A stretch of 64,000 nt of DNA from Mesorhabditis belari (GCA_958450365.1 CAUEEP010000910.1:405001-469000); one strand, 5' to 3'. Positions 22,001 to 33,653 are shown, counted from the first letter of the stretch. Notes: generated by a model not told the origin, from the sequence alone. Translations and numbers: made by a program.

Positions 22001-23170
22001 TATCGTAAACATCTTGATTAATCGGCAAAGTCTAGACATCGTATCTCCTCTCCATTAAACGTGTCCCCAACTACTACGTTTACGTGATCGCTTTGCCGTG
22101 TTTTATCTTGACCACACTCTCCTTGGTGGGCATGTTCTGGACGCCGAACATCAAAAAAGAACAACTCGTCAAAGTGAAGTGACAATGGGTAAATCTAGGC
22201 AATCAATATTTCAGCTAACAATTGGATTGACAAGTCTCGTGTCGATGACAGTGCTATTGGATATGCTTTCGAGCTCTATCCCAAAGACTTCCGTTTTTCC
22301 TTTGTTAGGTAAATGTTCTTTTAATAGTAAGCTATTTTAAGGAAAAAAAAACTGATCCTCTAACTCGTCGCTCTCCAAATCGACTCTTACAGAAACCTAA
22401 AAAAGAAATAAAGACAATCAGCCACTAGACCCGAACCAGTGAGCCCTCGAACTCACTACCACTCTGCCACCGCTGGCTCGCGAAAGACACGGTTGTAATG
22501 TCGCGGTTTAATTTTTGACTCCTTACAAAAATTTAGGCGCGTATAACTTTTGACAAAGTGATCCAAAGCAAAAAGTATTAATATTACCTTTGTGCAGCCC
22601 TTGAAAAGAGCTTTCAAAAAATGTATAACACTAATAGTTTAAACTCAAAGACAAGGGAATTACAGACGCGCGAAAGTGACGATCGTTTTTCAAATATCAT
22701 ATTTCATTGTCCAGTACTGTAGGCGTCGAGTTGGAGAGTGTCTCTGGTTAGTAGGAGTAGTGCAAAAACAATGTTTCCTACTAGTTATCACATGCTAGCC
22801 TTTTAGAGAAATCTTTGCTCATTAATTTGCTAACTAATTTATCGTAAAAGACGAATATGTAGCGAATTGTGAAGCAAAAACTTTCTCCTTCTCAGGCATC
22901 TACGTGGTTTGCTGTGTGAGCATCATCTCATTGGCTTCAGTCGTCATCACTCTTCACTCGTTGCCAAATCCGAGGAAATCTACGGAACTTTCCATGTCTG
23001 AAGAGAAAAGCCACAACGAGAAGTGCCCGATAAAAGAGAAGATCGAATCAAAAACTCGCCTGATTCTCAAACCAATTCAGCGGATTTTCCACCGAAATAT
23101 CCTCATTTTGTTCTTTTTTCAAGCACTCAATTCTATTGGCTTTATCGTATTTTTGTCGTATTGGGATTGA
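16093..23170 (+). CDS. Cys-loop ligand-gated ion channel subunit
   Basis: Eleven exons by my chain: 16093-16165, 16261-16365, 16390-16504, 16847-16956, 17469-17580, 17675-17739, 18014-18074, 21904-21972, 22036-22173, 22215-22308, 22896-23170; about 405 residues. It has a signal peptide, then an extracellular ligand-binding domain with the SWN..DIFVAADVLWIPD region and a perfect Cys loop: C, 13 residues including FPFD, C (exons 5-6). Four membrane helices follow: M1 in exon 9, M2 in exon 10 (LTIGLTSLVSMTVLLDML), M3 in exon 11 and M4 near the C-terminus. The M3-M4 loop is only about 50 residues. No PAR motif precedes M2, so a cation-type or nAChR-like pore is more likely than an anion channel; the ligand is unknown. 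One defect: exons 2 and 3 are separated by only 24 nt and are out of frame with each other, so there is a frameshift, an assembly error or a missed signal. Intron 7 is 3.8 kb of repeats. Confidence 0.87.
17598..17648. repeat. ATTGAC hexamer repeat
   Basis: About eight units of ATTGAC in the short intron between exons 5 and 6 of the channel gene, the exons that share the Cys loop. Length change here would vary intron size only. Confidence 0.9.
18092..19013 (-). mobile_element. Tc1-like transposon relic
   Basis: Inverted ends: GTGCGCCATAATTGTCGCAA at about 18099 and the complement of TTGCGAAAATTATAGCGCAC ending in CCCTGTA at 19013. Minus-strand transposase pieces are: helix-turn-helix (18873-18652, IIELHKRGVSAPEIYKRL), second DNA-binding part and first catalytic aspartate (18655-18380, ILFTDKKIFTVEG), and the C-terminal AFPKRLRAC motif (about 18280-18240). 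Frame changes and loss of the later catalytic residues make it inactive. It lies in intron 7 of the channel gene in antisense orientation. Confidence 0.85.
19126..19825. mobile_element. Degenerate mariner-type foldback
   Basis: TTGGGTTGATGCATAAATCT at about 19290 is paired with AGACTTATGCACTAACCTAA near 19800, matching the mariner-type ends at 47568 and 48078. The ACCAAAATAGGTTTGCGTTG segment near 19566 is related to the internal segment of the mariner at 62784-63325. No transposase frame survives. Confidence 0.6.
20114..21865. repeat. Cluster of ~180-bp MITE units, direct then inverted
   Basis: Units built on CTTCTAACTTGCTTCAAATC, GATCTATAGCTCAAAA, AAAGAGCTTTCGAATGGA and GTTTGTAGTTTGATG. 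They occur in direct order at about 20115, 20290, 21010, 21190 and 21365, and then inverted from about 21540 to 21865. A GTTAGTTTGTTAGTTA array lies between at 20694-20790. All sit in intron 7 of the channel gene. Confidence 0.85.
22500..22725. mobile_element. Tc1-type MITE, 5'-truncated
   Basis: The right half matches the complete MITE at 60412-60649: AGACGCGCGAAAGTGACGAT, then TTCATTGTCCAGTACTGTA. The left terminal repeat is missing. It lies in the intron before the last exon of the channel gene, next to a tRNA-like minus-strand relic (22430-22490). Confidence 0.7.
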
Positions 23171-23229
23171 TTTTTTTTGAAATTCGAGACTCGTAAATTG
23201 TTTTCAGCAAAGATATGTCTCATTTTAGA

Positions 23230-23475
23230 ATGATAAAGTCACCGTTTTCAATCCCTCATGGTCTCATTTAATGTTTGGATGGGCCTTATATCAAGACAAC
23301 GCTCCATGCCACAAAAGCCAGCTAATGATGGGCCGAGTTGTCCGACTTGCAAATGGAGGAAGAGCTCGCCTACCCGGCGTTTTTGCTGCTTATCGTGTAA
23401 AATTGATCAAAGTGCCTCCTTATTCGCCGGATTTGAATGTTATAGTTGCTTTTCAAGTTTGTAAAGTTTAGTTTA
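23230..23475 (+). pseudogene. Tc1/mariner transposase fragment
   Basis: A plus-strand frame from about 23271 contains YQDNAPCHKS and, 30 residues later, PPYSPDLNV: the second catalytic aspartate region and the end motif of Tc1-like DDE transposases. Nothing upstream or downstream of it survives. It follows the channel stop codon by about 60 bp and might be mistaken for a last exon. Confidence 0.8.
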
Positions 23476-23499
23476 TCTGCAATAACTCATTGAAAGTGT

Positions 23500-24890
23500 T
23501 TCAAAAAGGTCAGAGACTACGATGGCTACGATAATGGCTTTCAAATGATTTTCAAATGATACCCATTCTAAAAAACACTTATTTCAGAAAAACTATCTTA
23601 ATCAAATAGTCCCAATCACCTAATTGTTGATAGCATTGAATGAGTCTTTCAAATCCTCATCGATTGATAACAAAATTGAGCTGATTGAAGGGAAAATGAC
23701 TGTTTGATTACAGTAAAACTGACTGTTTGATTACAGTTACAGAAAAATGAAAGAAGTTGCCTTTGCTATGAATTATATAATTGTGAAATGTTCGTCTTTC
23801 AGAAAAAAAGTCAGGGCATGGGTTTTCCAGGCTAAAAATTGATAGCCGGGGGCTTTCGACTATGCTGATGCCGAATCTGAAGTCAGATTCAAGGCCTGTT
23901 CAAGGCCTAGCTAGCAGATGCGTTTGACCAAACAAAGTGTCCCGTAGTCGCTACTCAGGACTCGGCCCCCAGTTGACCGATTTTGCTTTGTGCTACATTT
24001 TTGGATAGGACAATTTCTCCGCGCGGCCTGTGTTTCAAAACATCAGAGACTACGACCATAATGGCTTTTTCAAATGATACCCCTTCTAAAAAGCACTTAT
24101 TTCAGAAAAACTATCGTAATCAAACGGCCCCAATCACCGAAATGTTGGTAGCATTGAATGAGACTGGCTGAATTGAATGAGACTAGCTGTGCCGGACGCC
24201 CAGCACAGCTAGTCTTTCGATTATTCTTTACTCGCTCCTTCGAGAAGCGTCCACGCCGCTTGTGCCTTACTTTACCAAAATTGTAATCACTTATTTTCTC
24301 AATAACCTCTTGTATCCATCTAAACTGCCTATAAAGAGTACTTTGTGCTCAAAAGTGCAAACGTACCCTCTCTGGCGCACGTCGGTGATTCATTTCCCTT
24401 TAACTTTCCTTCAAAACCATTTCTGCAGCGATTTTGGTAAGCTAGAGAAGGTGTGTTTTCATTTTCATGACTGGATCCTTTGGAGAAGTTGAAAGTTGAA
24501 TGTACTTTACTACAAAGTATGTAAACTCAACCTTCTGGTGCACTTAATTCATCCAAAGTAAAGTGCGCCAGAAAACTTGTGTTTGCGTTTCAAAGGGCAC
24601 AAAGTACATCTTGAAAAAGTCACAATTACTAATAAAATTTGTTGTACTTTATTGTAAGCACTTTGTGCTCACAATTGAAATAGAAACATCACACTTCTGG
24701 TGCACTAATTTCATGTTTTAAGGCTCTAAACGGCTGCTGCAACTTCCAATTTCCAATTTACATTCGATAAATTAACATTTATCCGCTTGCTTTACTGTAG
24801 AAACTCAAATTTAGTATAAAACTCAAAATTAGCATATAACCGCGCTTTTCATTCCCCCTCTCATCTACCGTAGCCATTCTTTTCTTCTCG
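23500..24890. other. Intergenic repeats
   Basis: A 120-bp unit (TCAGAAAAACTATCTTAATC region) occurs at about 23514-23645 and again at 24049-24165. A perfect 12-bp-arm hairpin, GACTAGCTGTGC / GCACAGCTAGTC, lies at 24181-24214. Several CTTTGTGCTC / CTGGCGCAC boxes at 24330-24710 recur near 26.2-26.4 kb and 40.9-41.0 kb. No gene seen. Confidence 0.6.
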
Positions 24891-27800
24891 ATGGATCAAG
24901 AAAGGTTAGCACTTTGAATTTGTTAGTTTCTCCGTCTTTTGCTCTGCTAATATCATCGAATTTTTGTGGTTTCTGCCCATTTTTCACTCAAATACCCAAA
25001 TCAGAGTTCAAATTTTTGATTTCACTCTTGCGAAATGGGGTTTTCTTCAACGCTAAATTTCTCTTTTAAAGCTGAAACTTTTCAGTAAACCAGCCGATGC
25101 GATGGGCAGAATACCGAAATGGTCGATTTTTGCCGGGATTCTCATCGTGCTCATCGAGATCGCTTTCATCGCTTGGAGGCTCAATGTGAGTGAGGTTTTT
25201 TGAGCTTTGACTGTTTCTTTAAGTGTTATAGTAATGATTGTGGGATAATCAAATTGTTTTGAGCTAGCACATCTTTTGAGGCTAATGTAGAAAGCTAACT
25301 TCAGATTACCTTTCCTTCAGATTTTGCCCGTTCTACTTAATTTTGACTCCAATTCATAATCAAATTCCTGTACAGTTAAGCAAATCTAATAAAATCTAAA
25401 GCAAAGGCTACAGTAGTTTGCCCAATTATCCACTTTTTAGAAAGCGTATTACTCGAAACACACTATAATGTTAAGGTTCTGAGATATTTGATACGCTTCG
25501 CCCTTTTTGCCAATGGCAATTCAACTTTGAGCTCAAATATCTTGGTGTGCTGTTGTCCAATTTAAATAGTTTTTGTAGCAATCGATAGAGAAAGACTTGG
25601 AGCATCGAATGATACCAAAAACTATTTAAATTGAACAGTCCAAGACCAAGATATTGGTGCTCAAAGTTGGATTGGCAAAAGGGGCGGGACCAGAAAGACC
25701 TTTTATACGCGCCCCGCTTCTTTGCCAATGGCAATTCAACTTTAAGCTTAAATTTCTTCGTGTCAGGCTGTTCAATTTAAATAGTTTTTGTACCAATCGA
25801 CAGAGAAAGACTTGGCAAGTCCAATAAGATCGAGAATATTTAAACTGAACAACCCAACATCAAGATATTTGAGCTCAAAGTTAGATTGCCAATGGCAAAA
25901 CGGGTTGACCGCGTATCAAAACCTGCTTCTCTTTTACTGTAATCAAGAGGCAGACACTCTTGTGATGAAAGCCGTAAACATTCGAAATCTGGCACACTGA
26001 ACCGAGCTCATTCATCATCGGAACATCGAAACTATAGCAAAGAATAGGTTTTATTGCTCTCACATTTTCTATAGCATTTCGGTGTGCTAGATGTCGAATG
26101 TTTACGAGTTTTGAGAGTTTCCCTCAATTTGTTTACTGGAACGGGTGCTGCTTAAAAGCTCTATAATTATGAAAGCTGCAAAATCTTTTTTAAGAGTGCA
26201 ACTTTGCATTCAGAAGTGGAAACACACTCTTTCTGGCGCATCAAACTCTTAACTTCAAAGTCTTTCCATGATGAAGAATTCAATGTGCTAGAAAGGATGT
26301 GTTTCCACTTTTGAACTTAAAGTACACGGTGTTTTATAAGTTCATAAATGGGGTTTAAGCATAGAAATATACCCTTTCTGGCACATCCACTTATTTTCTT
26401 CAAAGCATCTTTTCGGCTGTTTATTATGAGAAAATAAAAGGTCCAGTGCGCCAGGGAGACTGTGTTTACAAAGTACACCAAAAGCGTGTACTTTGTACTT
26501 TTGGCGTAGCGTGTACTTTTGGCGTACTTTTGGTACAAAGTACACCAAAAGAGAATTCTTTTTTGATTATTCATGGCATTCACTTCATCAAGTTTCGATT
26601 CAATTTTCAATTCAATTTTTCCTTTCCAGATAACGGGTATCGCACACGCGCAGGTGGTCCGTTTTCACTCGCTTTTCCATCTCGAACTAGCGATGAGTAT
26701 CGGCTCGTTCTACATCTTTTCCCGGTTCTCCTCGGCTCTCACGTGAGTTTTATATTTTAGATTTTAGATCAAAAAGATCAGAAATTTTGTTTTACTCATA
26801 ATCCTCGTCTTCCTCATCTTCCTTTTTCTAGATCTTTGAATGATGGCCGCTTGCGGAATTTGCAACGCCGATGGGCACAAATTTGTCTCACCGATGTCAT
26901 GAGGTGAGAAATTTTGAGGAAATTTCATTGAAAGTTAAGCTAAAATTCGAATTTTACTGTTTAAACTTGAAAAATTGTGCACTTTTCAGAGCGGTGCTTC
27001 TTCTCTTTTTGGTGCTTGCTCAAGGGTCTTTCGCTTTTTATATGGTCAGTTTTTGGAATTTTCGAGCTAAGCTCCAGTTCTTGTCATACTCGGCTGCTTA
27101 AATTGAGTAGCCTTAAGATTCTTCAACGAAACGGGTACAAAGCTATTCAGTTTTAAGGCTAAAAGATCTAAAAGATTTGATTTTTGGTGTACTGTAGCTA
27201 AGCAAAGTGCAAGCTCTTTATTTCTATGTCTTCTCAGCTTTACCTTTCCCCCCATTTTCCAGATTCGTCTCAAATCTGAGGTCTCCACGCAGGCATTCAT
27301 CTGTTTGGTGTGTCTTGCCGGTTTCATTCATCTTTTCGTCTTCACTCTCCTCTCCGATCTCCTCGTTTCGATTCTCTATGTGCCGCTGAAATTGGGTGGC
27401 CAGTTGCCGGAAACGTCGTGGTGCAGGTAATCTTATAAAGGATTAGAGATACCGTAGTCTGACTTGGCTTAACGAGACTTACCGAGGTCAAGATCGCCTT
27501 ACAAGGGAAAGGGACCAAGTCAAGCTAGCCTTTTGACTCGAGACCCAGACTATCCCCTAGACTATCCAATAGACTATCCACTAGACTATCCACTAGACTA
27601 TCCACTAGACTATCCACTAGACTAGAGAGATCGTTAAGGGAGCGTGTGACCTCTTCTGAGCCCAAAATTTAGCTATCTCGCTCTGCGTTCTGCAGAAACT
27701 AAAAATGGATTCGGGATCCCCAAGTTCGAGTCTATAAGATGAACTTGGTCTCAAGTCAAAAGACCAGCTTGACTCGGTTCCCTTGTTAGAAGTAGAGAAT

Positions 27801-30750
27801 CGAGTATGTCAGAAGCCAAGAGTTTACGTGGATTAGGGACATTTTTATGGTCTCATAAGGTGTCGTTTGGCCAAGTCTACCGTAATCCCGACATTCTATC
27901 TCATTTCAGTACACTGGGGTAACTGTTCCGATGACAAAACTATCTAATATTAAAGTCCGAGGCTTTTCTTTGTCTCGGATACTGTAGTAATACAAAATAC
28001 AATGGTTTTACGGTACTTTTAAGCTGATCTATCGTGTACAGTAACCCTGAAATCGGATTGATCTTTTGTCTTTCAGTTTCCTCGCCGATCATCGCCTCAA
28101 GCAAATAATCTTTGTGACGGTGATCACTGTCTTTTTCATGTCAATCGGTCTCTTCCGAACGCTCACCCCGCCGACCGTTGTCGAAGAAAGCCTCAGAACA
28201 AATGTTTGTTTGATTGAATCATTTCTTTTCTAGATATAAATTTCTAGAAATTGAAATCTGGATCCGATTTCTCGATCGCTTTACTCAGCGATCTTCACAT
28301 TGGGCCGAGTGTCGGTCGATCACGGGTACAAACGATTGTCGACACAGTGAATGGGGCTGAGCCAGGTACAAATTTAGAGATTAGATAATCTCGAAAGATT
28401 AGAATTTGATCAGAATTTGACTTGAATTTGATCAGAATTTAATCAGAATTAGATATTAAAATTTGATCTTTAACTTAAAACAAATTCACCGCTTTAGATT
28501 TGATTGCGATCAGCGGTGATCTGGCCGATGGATTCGTGACCGATTTAGCCGACGCGGCGCGGCCGTTGTGCAATCTCAAAAGCAAATATGGGGTCTACTT
28601 TGCGACGGGTGAGAGGATTTTTGAGAGTTTCAAAAAAAGATTTAAAAGAAAACCTTGAGCAAGTGAATATGGTAGGATTACCGTAGGAAGACGGCGCCGT
28701 ACTTCGTATCCGTGTACGGTAACAAGTTACGAGTACTGTAGAAAGTTAGGAGTGCATATCCGTGTAAGATACGGTAACAAGTTAGGAGTACGCTGGGAGT
28801 AGCAAGCTGGGAGCGCTGTAGCAAATTAGGAATACGGTAACATACTCGTGTACGGCAGCTTACTCGTGTACGGTAGCAGTTAGAACGGTTGCAGGTTGCA
28901 GTTAAGATTGCTGTGGCATTAGGAGTACGCTGATGTAATGTCTGATATGTCCTAATGTCTGATAGCCGAGGTGTACGGTAGTGGAATACGGTAGAAAGTT
29001 GGGAGTACTTTAGAGGTAGGATTAAAGTAACAAGTAAGGAAACAAGTTCGGCATACAATAGCAATCTTTTCGAGACACTTGTACACACTGTTAAATTCCA
29101 GGAAATCACGAGTACTACCACGGGAACGTCGAAGAGTGGTTCGCTTTTCTCGAATCGTGCAATATCACCATTCTTCACAACAAGAATCAACGAGTCCAGC
29201 TAGCCAGCGGTGGCTCGTTGTGTGTGGCCGGGATTGATGATCTGATCACTCTTCGATTACAGTAAGACTTAGAATTTTTAGAATTCATATTTATTCATTA
29301 GATATTCATTCTTAGAAAGAATATTCATTCTTTTAGTTTGCAAGGACACGGGATGAATCCACGACAAGCACTGGCGGGCTGCCAGAAATCGGATTTCGTG
29401 CTCCTCTTGGCCCATCAACCAAACGCCGCCAAGTATGTGCTCACCGATCCGGCTGTCAACGGCAATGTCGATCTCGTTTTGTCAGGTTTGTGCTAGTATT
29501 AACTTCTTGGTATTAATTTGATAACTAAACCTAGAAATGACATTCAAATTAACCTAATATTAGGCTAATGCGTTTAGTTATCAATTTCTAAGTTTAGTTA
29601 TCAATTTCTAAGCTTAGTTATCAATTTCTAAGCTTAGTTATCAATTTCTAAGTTTAGTTATCAATTTCTAAGTTTAGTTATCAAATTAATATTAGATTCA
29701 AGCTATTAGAGTCGTCTGGGCTAATGCGTTTTCGAAAATGCATCGATTTTAGAAAACTACCGTTCTCAAACCGTCAGTTTTCATTCAATTAGCGAAATTT
29801 TTGTATCATTCGATGAGGAATCCCAAGGCTCAATGATACAAAAATTGAGGCGATTGACTGGAATTGACTGGATTGACGGACCTTTTTACCGAATTAACTG
29901 TAGTTTTCTAAAAAGATGTCGTTTAGAAAACGCTTTAATATCTTTCATAGCTTTAATATCTTTAATATCTTTAATATCTTTAATATCTTTAATATCTTTA
30001 ATAGCTTTAATACCTTTAATACCTTTAATATCTGAATAGCTTTAATACCTTTAATATCTTTAATAGTTTAATAGCTTTAATAGCTTTAATAGCTTTAATA
30101 GCTTTAATAAATAGTTAATTACTGCTTTAAAAACACTATAATAATCATAAAGAAGTGTTTTTCGGAAGTTTTTCAAAAAAAAGCAAAGAAAAAAGCAAAA
30201 AAAGGCAAGCGGAATTGAACACGCGAGCAAGGAAGGGCAGAGGTTTTCGAGTCTAGCACACTATCCTCTAGGCCGCCACTGCTTCTACGACCGGGCGGCG
30301 TGGCGTCCAATTATATAGCCCTAGCCCTCCCGTGCCGCCGTAGCCTGGTCACGGTTTGCCAAAAATTGCCGAAACTTTGGACACGTTTTACTCAAAAACC
30401 AGAGCCCACGGGGAAAAAATAAAAAAATAGATGTTTCTTAGAAATCTATGGGAGCGTTTTGTAGCTAGATCTGGTTTCGAAAATCGGTGCTAATTTGAAA
30501 CAATTCCCTAGTAAATCGACTCAGTAACACATTGTATTTCGATCCTTTTCCAGGTCACACCCACAACGGCCAGTTCATCTTCTTCAAGCCGGTCGTCCAT
30601 TTGGCGAACGCTTGGGTGCACGGTCTCTACTGGAATGCTCCCACCAACACTCACATCCTCGTCTCAGCCGGTGTCGACTACTTCGGTCCACCCGTGCGCA
30701 CATCGGGCCATTGTGAAGTCGTCAAATTGACCGTTAGTGGAAGAGCTTAA
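24891..30750 (+). CDS. Transmembrane metallophosphoesterase, TMPPE type, paralogue 1
   Basis: Twelve exons: 24891-24904, 25086-25185, 26630-26742, 26832-26903, 26990-27044, 27263-27426, 28077-28203, 28248-28365, 28498-28608, 29102-29261, 29337-29485, 30554-30750; every junction is in frame, giving 459 residues, close to the length of vertebrate TMPPE. Five hydrophobic helices (about residues 14-36, 53-73, 101-118, 129-158, 180-202) precede a calcineurin-like metallophosphoesterase domain. All metal-site motifs are present: D230-L-H232, G261-D-L-A-D265, G292-N-H-E295, AH371Q and G395-H-T-H398. It should hydrolyse a phosphoester on one side of a membrane; the substrate is unknown. The 14-nt first coding exon is inferred from frame continuity; an alternative start is ATG 25102. 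Introns hold foldbacks and minisatellites. No inactivating change seen. Confidence 0.93.
25230..26350 (-). repeat. Dispersed ~1-kb repeat, copy B, inside TMPPE-1 intron
   Basis: Inverted relative to 10790-11700 and containing GC/TATA foldbacks at 25485-25910. It fills most of the intron between exons 2 and 3 of the phosphoesterase gene. A compact hairpin of TACTTTTGGCGTA-type arms lies just after it at about 26465-26555. Confidence 0.75.
27495..27805. repeat. Intronic foldback with CTATCCACTAGA array
   Basis: The arm around 27510-27547 (AAGGGACCAAGTCAAGCTAG) is the imperfect inverse of 27748-27790. A 15-bp array of CTATCCACTAGACTA lies between at about 27547-27630. It sits in intron 6 of TMPPE-1. 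Confidence 0.75.
28680..29060. repeat. Low-complexity GTAACAAGTTAGGAGTACG cluster
   Basis: Scrambled repeats of GTAACAAGTTAGGAGTACG and CGTGTACGGTA fill the intron before the GNHE exon of TMPPE-1. The 170-codon minus-strand frame over it is an artefact of the repeat. Confidence 0.7.
29515..30115. repeat. Intronic minisatellites and foldback
   Basis: Three structures follow one another in the last intron of TMPPE-1. First, six or so 22-23-bp units of TTAGTTATCAATTTCTAAGT (29575-29692). Second, a 210-bp foldback bounded by GCGTTTTCGAAAATG-like arms and TAGAAAACTAC / GTAGTTTTCTA (29725-29935). Third, a CTTTAATAT/CTTTAATAG array (29935-30112). Confidence 0.85.
30165..30285 (-). repeat. tRNA-Ser-like SINE-type relic
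   Basis: The minus strand reads like a class II tRNA: GCAGTGGCGGCCTAGAGG (A-box region), an anticodon arm with ACTCGAAA (CGA, serine), and a B box GTGTTCAATTCC. It is followed by a TTTTTTTGCTTTTTTC tail. Stems are mispaired. The tail shared with the relics at 12600-12660 and 31725-31835 suggests a tRNA-derived SINE. Confidence 0.6.
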
Positions 30751-31084
30751 GGATTATGGTAGAAGATCTTTTATGAATCTGAAAAATTCTTTTTTTCTAC
30801 CGTAATCTTGTCATTTATCTCATACGAGCTACAATGTATTTGTCGGAAACGTGTACTGACTTTTGCTTTTTGTTTTTGCATCTTTTTGAGTGGTAGCTTC
30901 TTTTTTGTGCTTTTCTCTGAAGTGTTCACTTCTTTGTCTCTTCACTAGTCAAAAAGCCGACCAAATGCTGTGCGATCTACGCCATTTGACGCAGAATTTT
31001 CTCCCAAAGTCCTATCATCTTTTTTTGGTTCCCATTTCGTTCATTTCTGGTCTCACTTTTTTTTTGGTTTTAGAGTTGTTGAGG

Positions 31085-31090
31085 AATAAA
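31085..31090 (+). terminator. Candidate poly(A) signal of TMPPE-1
   Basis: AATAAA about 335 nt after the stop codon, the first canonical signal on this strand. The 3' UTR between them includes a segment near 30950-31010 (CAAATGCTGTGCGATCTACG) that is repeated at 31548-31600. Confidence 0.45.
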
Positions 31091-31724
31091 GTTGCAATAG
31101 TAAAATGAATTGGGGAAAAAGATAAACAAAAAATGCACTACTCGAAATCCAATTTTTATCACAAAATATATAGCCTGCTAGCTTTCTAATACTTGAATGA
31201 AAGTTATAGTAATCTAGGATTACTGTTTTGGAAAATTGAATACCCGATAACTTCGAGTATAGCTTTTCTTCACAAACTAACACTATTAGCCGTTAACCCG
31301 CTGGTGGTTAACGACTGGCTGACCGGGCAGATGTCTAGTTTAAATAGTCTATTCCAACCCAAGTCTATTCCAACAATGAATTGATACCCTGCTCTCGATC
31401 TTTTCCAATTGCCTTGATAGACAACTTCCCAAATAGGGTTTGTATTAGGTTAAGTACTAACAAGGAAAGGTCATTTGGCTTTAGATAATGAAATGAATTT
31501 ATTTAGATAATGAAATGAAAGGTGCAAGATACAAGGGAAGGTCAGCCGCCCAAATGCTGTGCAATCTATGCCATTTGACGCAGAATTTTATGCTGGTTCC
31601 GAATATGTATTCCGTTTTCGCTAAATGACAATCGGCCAGAAGTTATAAGCGTCTAAAGCTTTCTTAGGACTCTGCAAATATGTTCATTTGGGTCTTAGTG
31701 GCCTCCTTGCGGACGTGGTTTGAT

Positions 31725-31835
31725 GCAGCTGTGGCCAAGTGGTACAGCCAAGGGCCAAGTTTGTTTTCAAAGCGAGATTTCGAGACCCAGTTTGGATTTT
31801 TCTTTTGCTTTTTTCAAGAAGTGATTTTGTTTGCT
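31725..31835 (+). repeat. tRNA-like SINE-type relic
   Basis: A box GTGGCCAAGTGGTACAGCC, B box ATTTCGAGACCC, and the tail TTTTTCTTTTGCTTTTTTC. It has the same architecture as the relic at 30165-30285 but on the opposite strand. Two direct copies of a GAATAGATATTTGGAATGCC block follow at about 31900-31965 and 32080-32145. Confidence 0.55.
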
Positions 31836-32240
31836 TTTTAGTGTTCTTTGTGCTCTGATAAATGAATGTTTACCGCTGTTTTATAGCGGTAAACATCTGA
31901 ATAGATATTTGGAATGCCCATATACGGCTAGTGTTTGCACTCCGAGCTTATGCTGAAACGCTGCTCTTTCCTCTCTCGCGTGCGACGCGCCCTTATTGGC
32001 TAAGGGACGATTTTTCGAAAATAGTCAAAACTTTAAATGCCTTTTTCTTGCCATGATTTTAATTTGGGCAAAAACTGAATAGATATTTGAAATGCCTATA
32101 ACCGGCTGGTGTTTGCACTCCGAGTTTATCCTGAAACGTCAGCCCCAGTTTAGAGCATTCCCTTGCAAGTATTGCGCTCTTCATTTCATTATCTAAATGA
32201 ACAATTCTCAAACTACCAAATACCAAACGCTTTTTTTATA

Positions 32241-32756
32241 CAGGGTGCGTCATAATTATTGCAACAAGAGTTCAAAGACGTTCAAAGTTTTAAAGAAGAA
32301 TGTGATGTCATGGGCGTGTAAAGCCAATAACAATCAAAATTGGACCTTCATGCAAGATGGAGCTCCCGCTCACACGAAGAAGACGGTGTTTTCCCTCAGT
32401 GATCACCAAGGATGAATGGCCTCCAAACTCACCGGATCTCAATGTGATGGACTTTTCCATTTGGGCAATCTTAGAGGCTAATGTCTGCTCTTGAAGTCTG
32501 CTGTTTGACCTGGAAGAAGTCTTTGACCAAAGGATGGAAGGCGACTCCTCAAGATGACATTCGGGCCGCAGTGGAGTCATATCCGAACCGATTAAGGGCT
32601 GTTATCAAGGCAAAAGGCGGTCATATCGAATGAACTCTTGTTTCCTTATTTGTTACTGTTAAATAAAGCTATTTCTGTTTAAAAATCTTCTTCCAGTGAA
32701 ACTTCTTGGTGTGCAATGCCTTGAGTATCTTGTTGCAATAATTATGACGCACCCTG
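32241..32756 (+). mobile_element. Internally deleted Tc1-like transposon
   Basis: 516 bp between TA dinucleotides (32239-32240 and 32757-32758). The terminal repeats CAGGGTGCGTCATAATTATT and its inverse match almost perfectly. Plus-strand remnants in several frames give WTFMQDGAPAHT, PNSPDLNVMDFSIWA and AVESYPNRLRAVIKAKGG. That is the second aspartate region, the conserved PDLN motif and the C-terminus of a Tc1-like transposase; the N-terminal half is gone. Confidence 0.9.
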
Positions 32757-33116
32757 TAAATGTTTATTGTTTACTTTCTGTCATTTCAAAACTATTTTTT
32801 GTATTTTAGAATAATCTGCGAGAACGAAAACTGCTATTTTTAAAAATATTAAAAAATGAGCACATAAAGAAAACCGCTAAACGGATTATTCGGAAATTCT
32901 AGTTGTAAATGTAACTTTTTCTGTTTCTTTTTTATTTTTTCATCAAAATAGGTTTGATTGGAAGAAACGGTCGAAATAGCATCAACGGACCTTGTCGCTT
33001 TTGAACTTCTGCTTCTGGCTTCTTGCTAATGAAAACCCTTCAAAACAAAGCTTTTCAAAAACTTTCAAAAGTCATTTGCAAGAGAAATGATTGGGTTATC
33101 TAATGAAAACCGGATT

Positions 33117-33653
33117 TCATTTGGTAGCTTGAGACTTATTCAATTAGGAAATGAATTTGGGTGAAAGATTTAGTACTCAACCTTAAGATCAAAAAGCCAC
33201 GCCAGAATTGGTATTAATAAACGTAAAGTAGATTATATAGCAGAAAAACGAATCAAATACTTAAAAACAATGCTTGACAAGTAGACTCGAGTATTTTGAC
33301 TTCTAAAAATTGGGTTATCGGCCATTTGATACGCTCCGCTTCCTTCGCCATTGGCAATCCAACTTTGAGTTCAAATTTCTTCGTTGGGCTATCTAATTTG
33401 AATATTCTTGGTATCATTAGATACGCCAAGTCTTTCTCTGTCGATTAGTACAAAAACTATTTAAATTGGACAGCCCAGCACCAAGAAATTTGAGCTCAAA
33501 GTTAGATTGCTAACGGCAAAAGGAGCGGAGCGCGTATCAAATGTCCCACAATCCAAAAAAACAGGCTAGGCCGCTTCAGAGTATTTCATTTGGTAGCTTG
33601 AGACTTATTCAATTAGAAAATGAATTTGGGTGAAAGATTTAGTACTCCACCTA
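33117..33653. repeat. Foldback flanked by 65-bp direct repeats
   Basis: The segment ATTTGGTAGCTTGAGACTTA...AAAGATTTAGTACT occurs at 33117-33180 and 33588-33650. Between them lies a GC/TATA-family foldback (33310-33545). A tandem duplication that captured or followed the foldback would explain this. Confidence 0.75.

Noticed and set aside
23271..23471. Last exon of the channel gene
   Set aside because: It encodes transposase motifs (YQDNAPCHKS, PPYSPDLN), and the channel already has M4 and a stop at 23170.
28678..29190. 170-codon minus-strand frame
   Set aside because: Overlaps the GNHE exon of TMPPE-1 on the other strand and a low-complexity intron.
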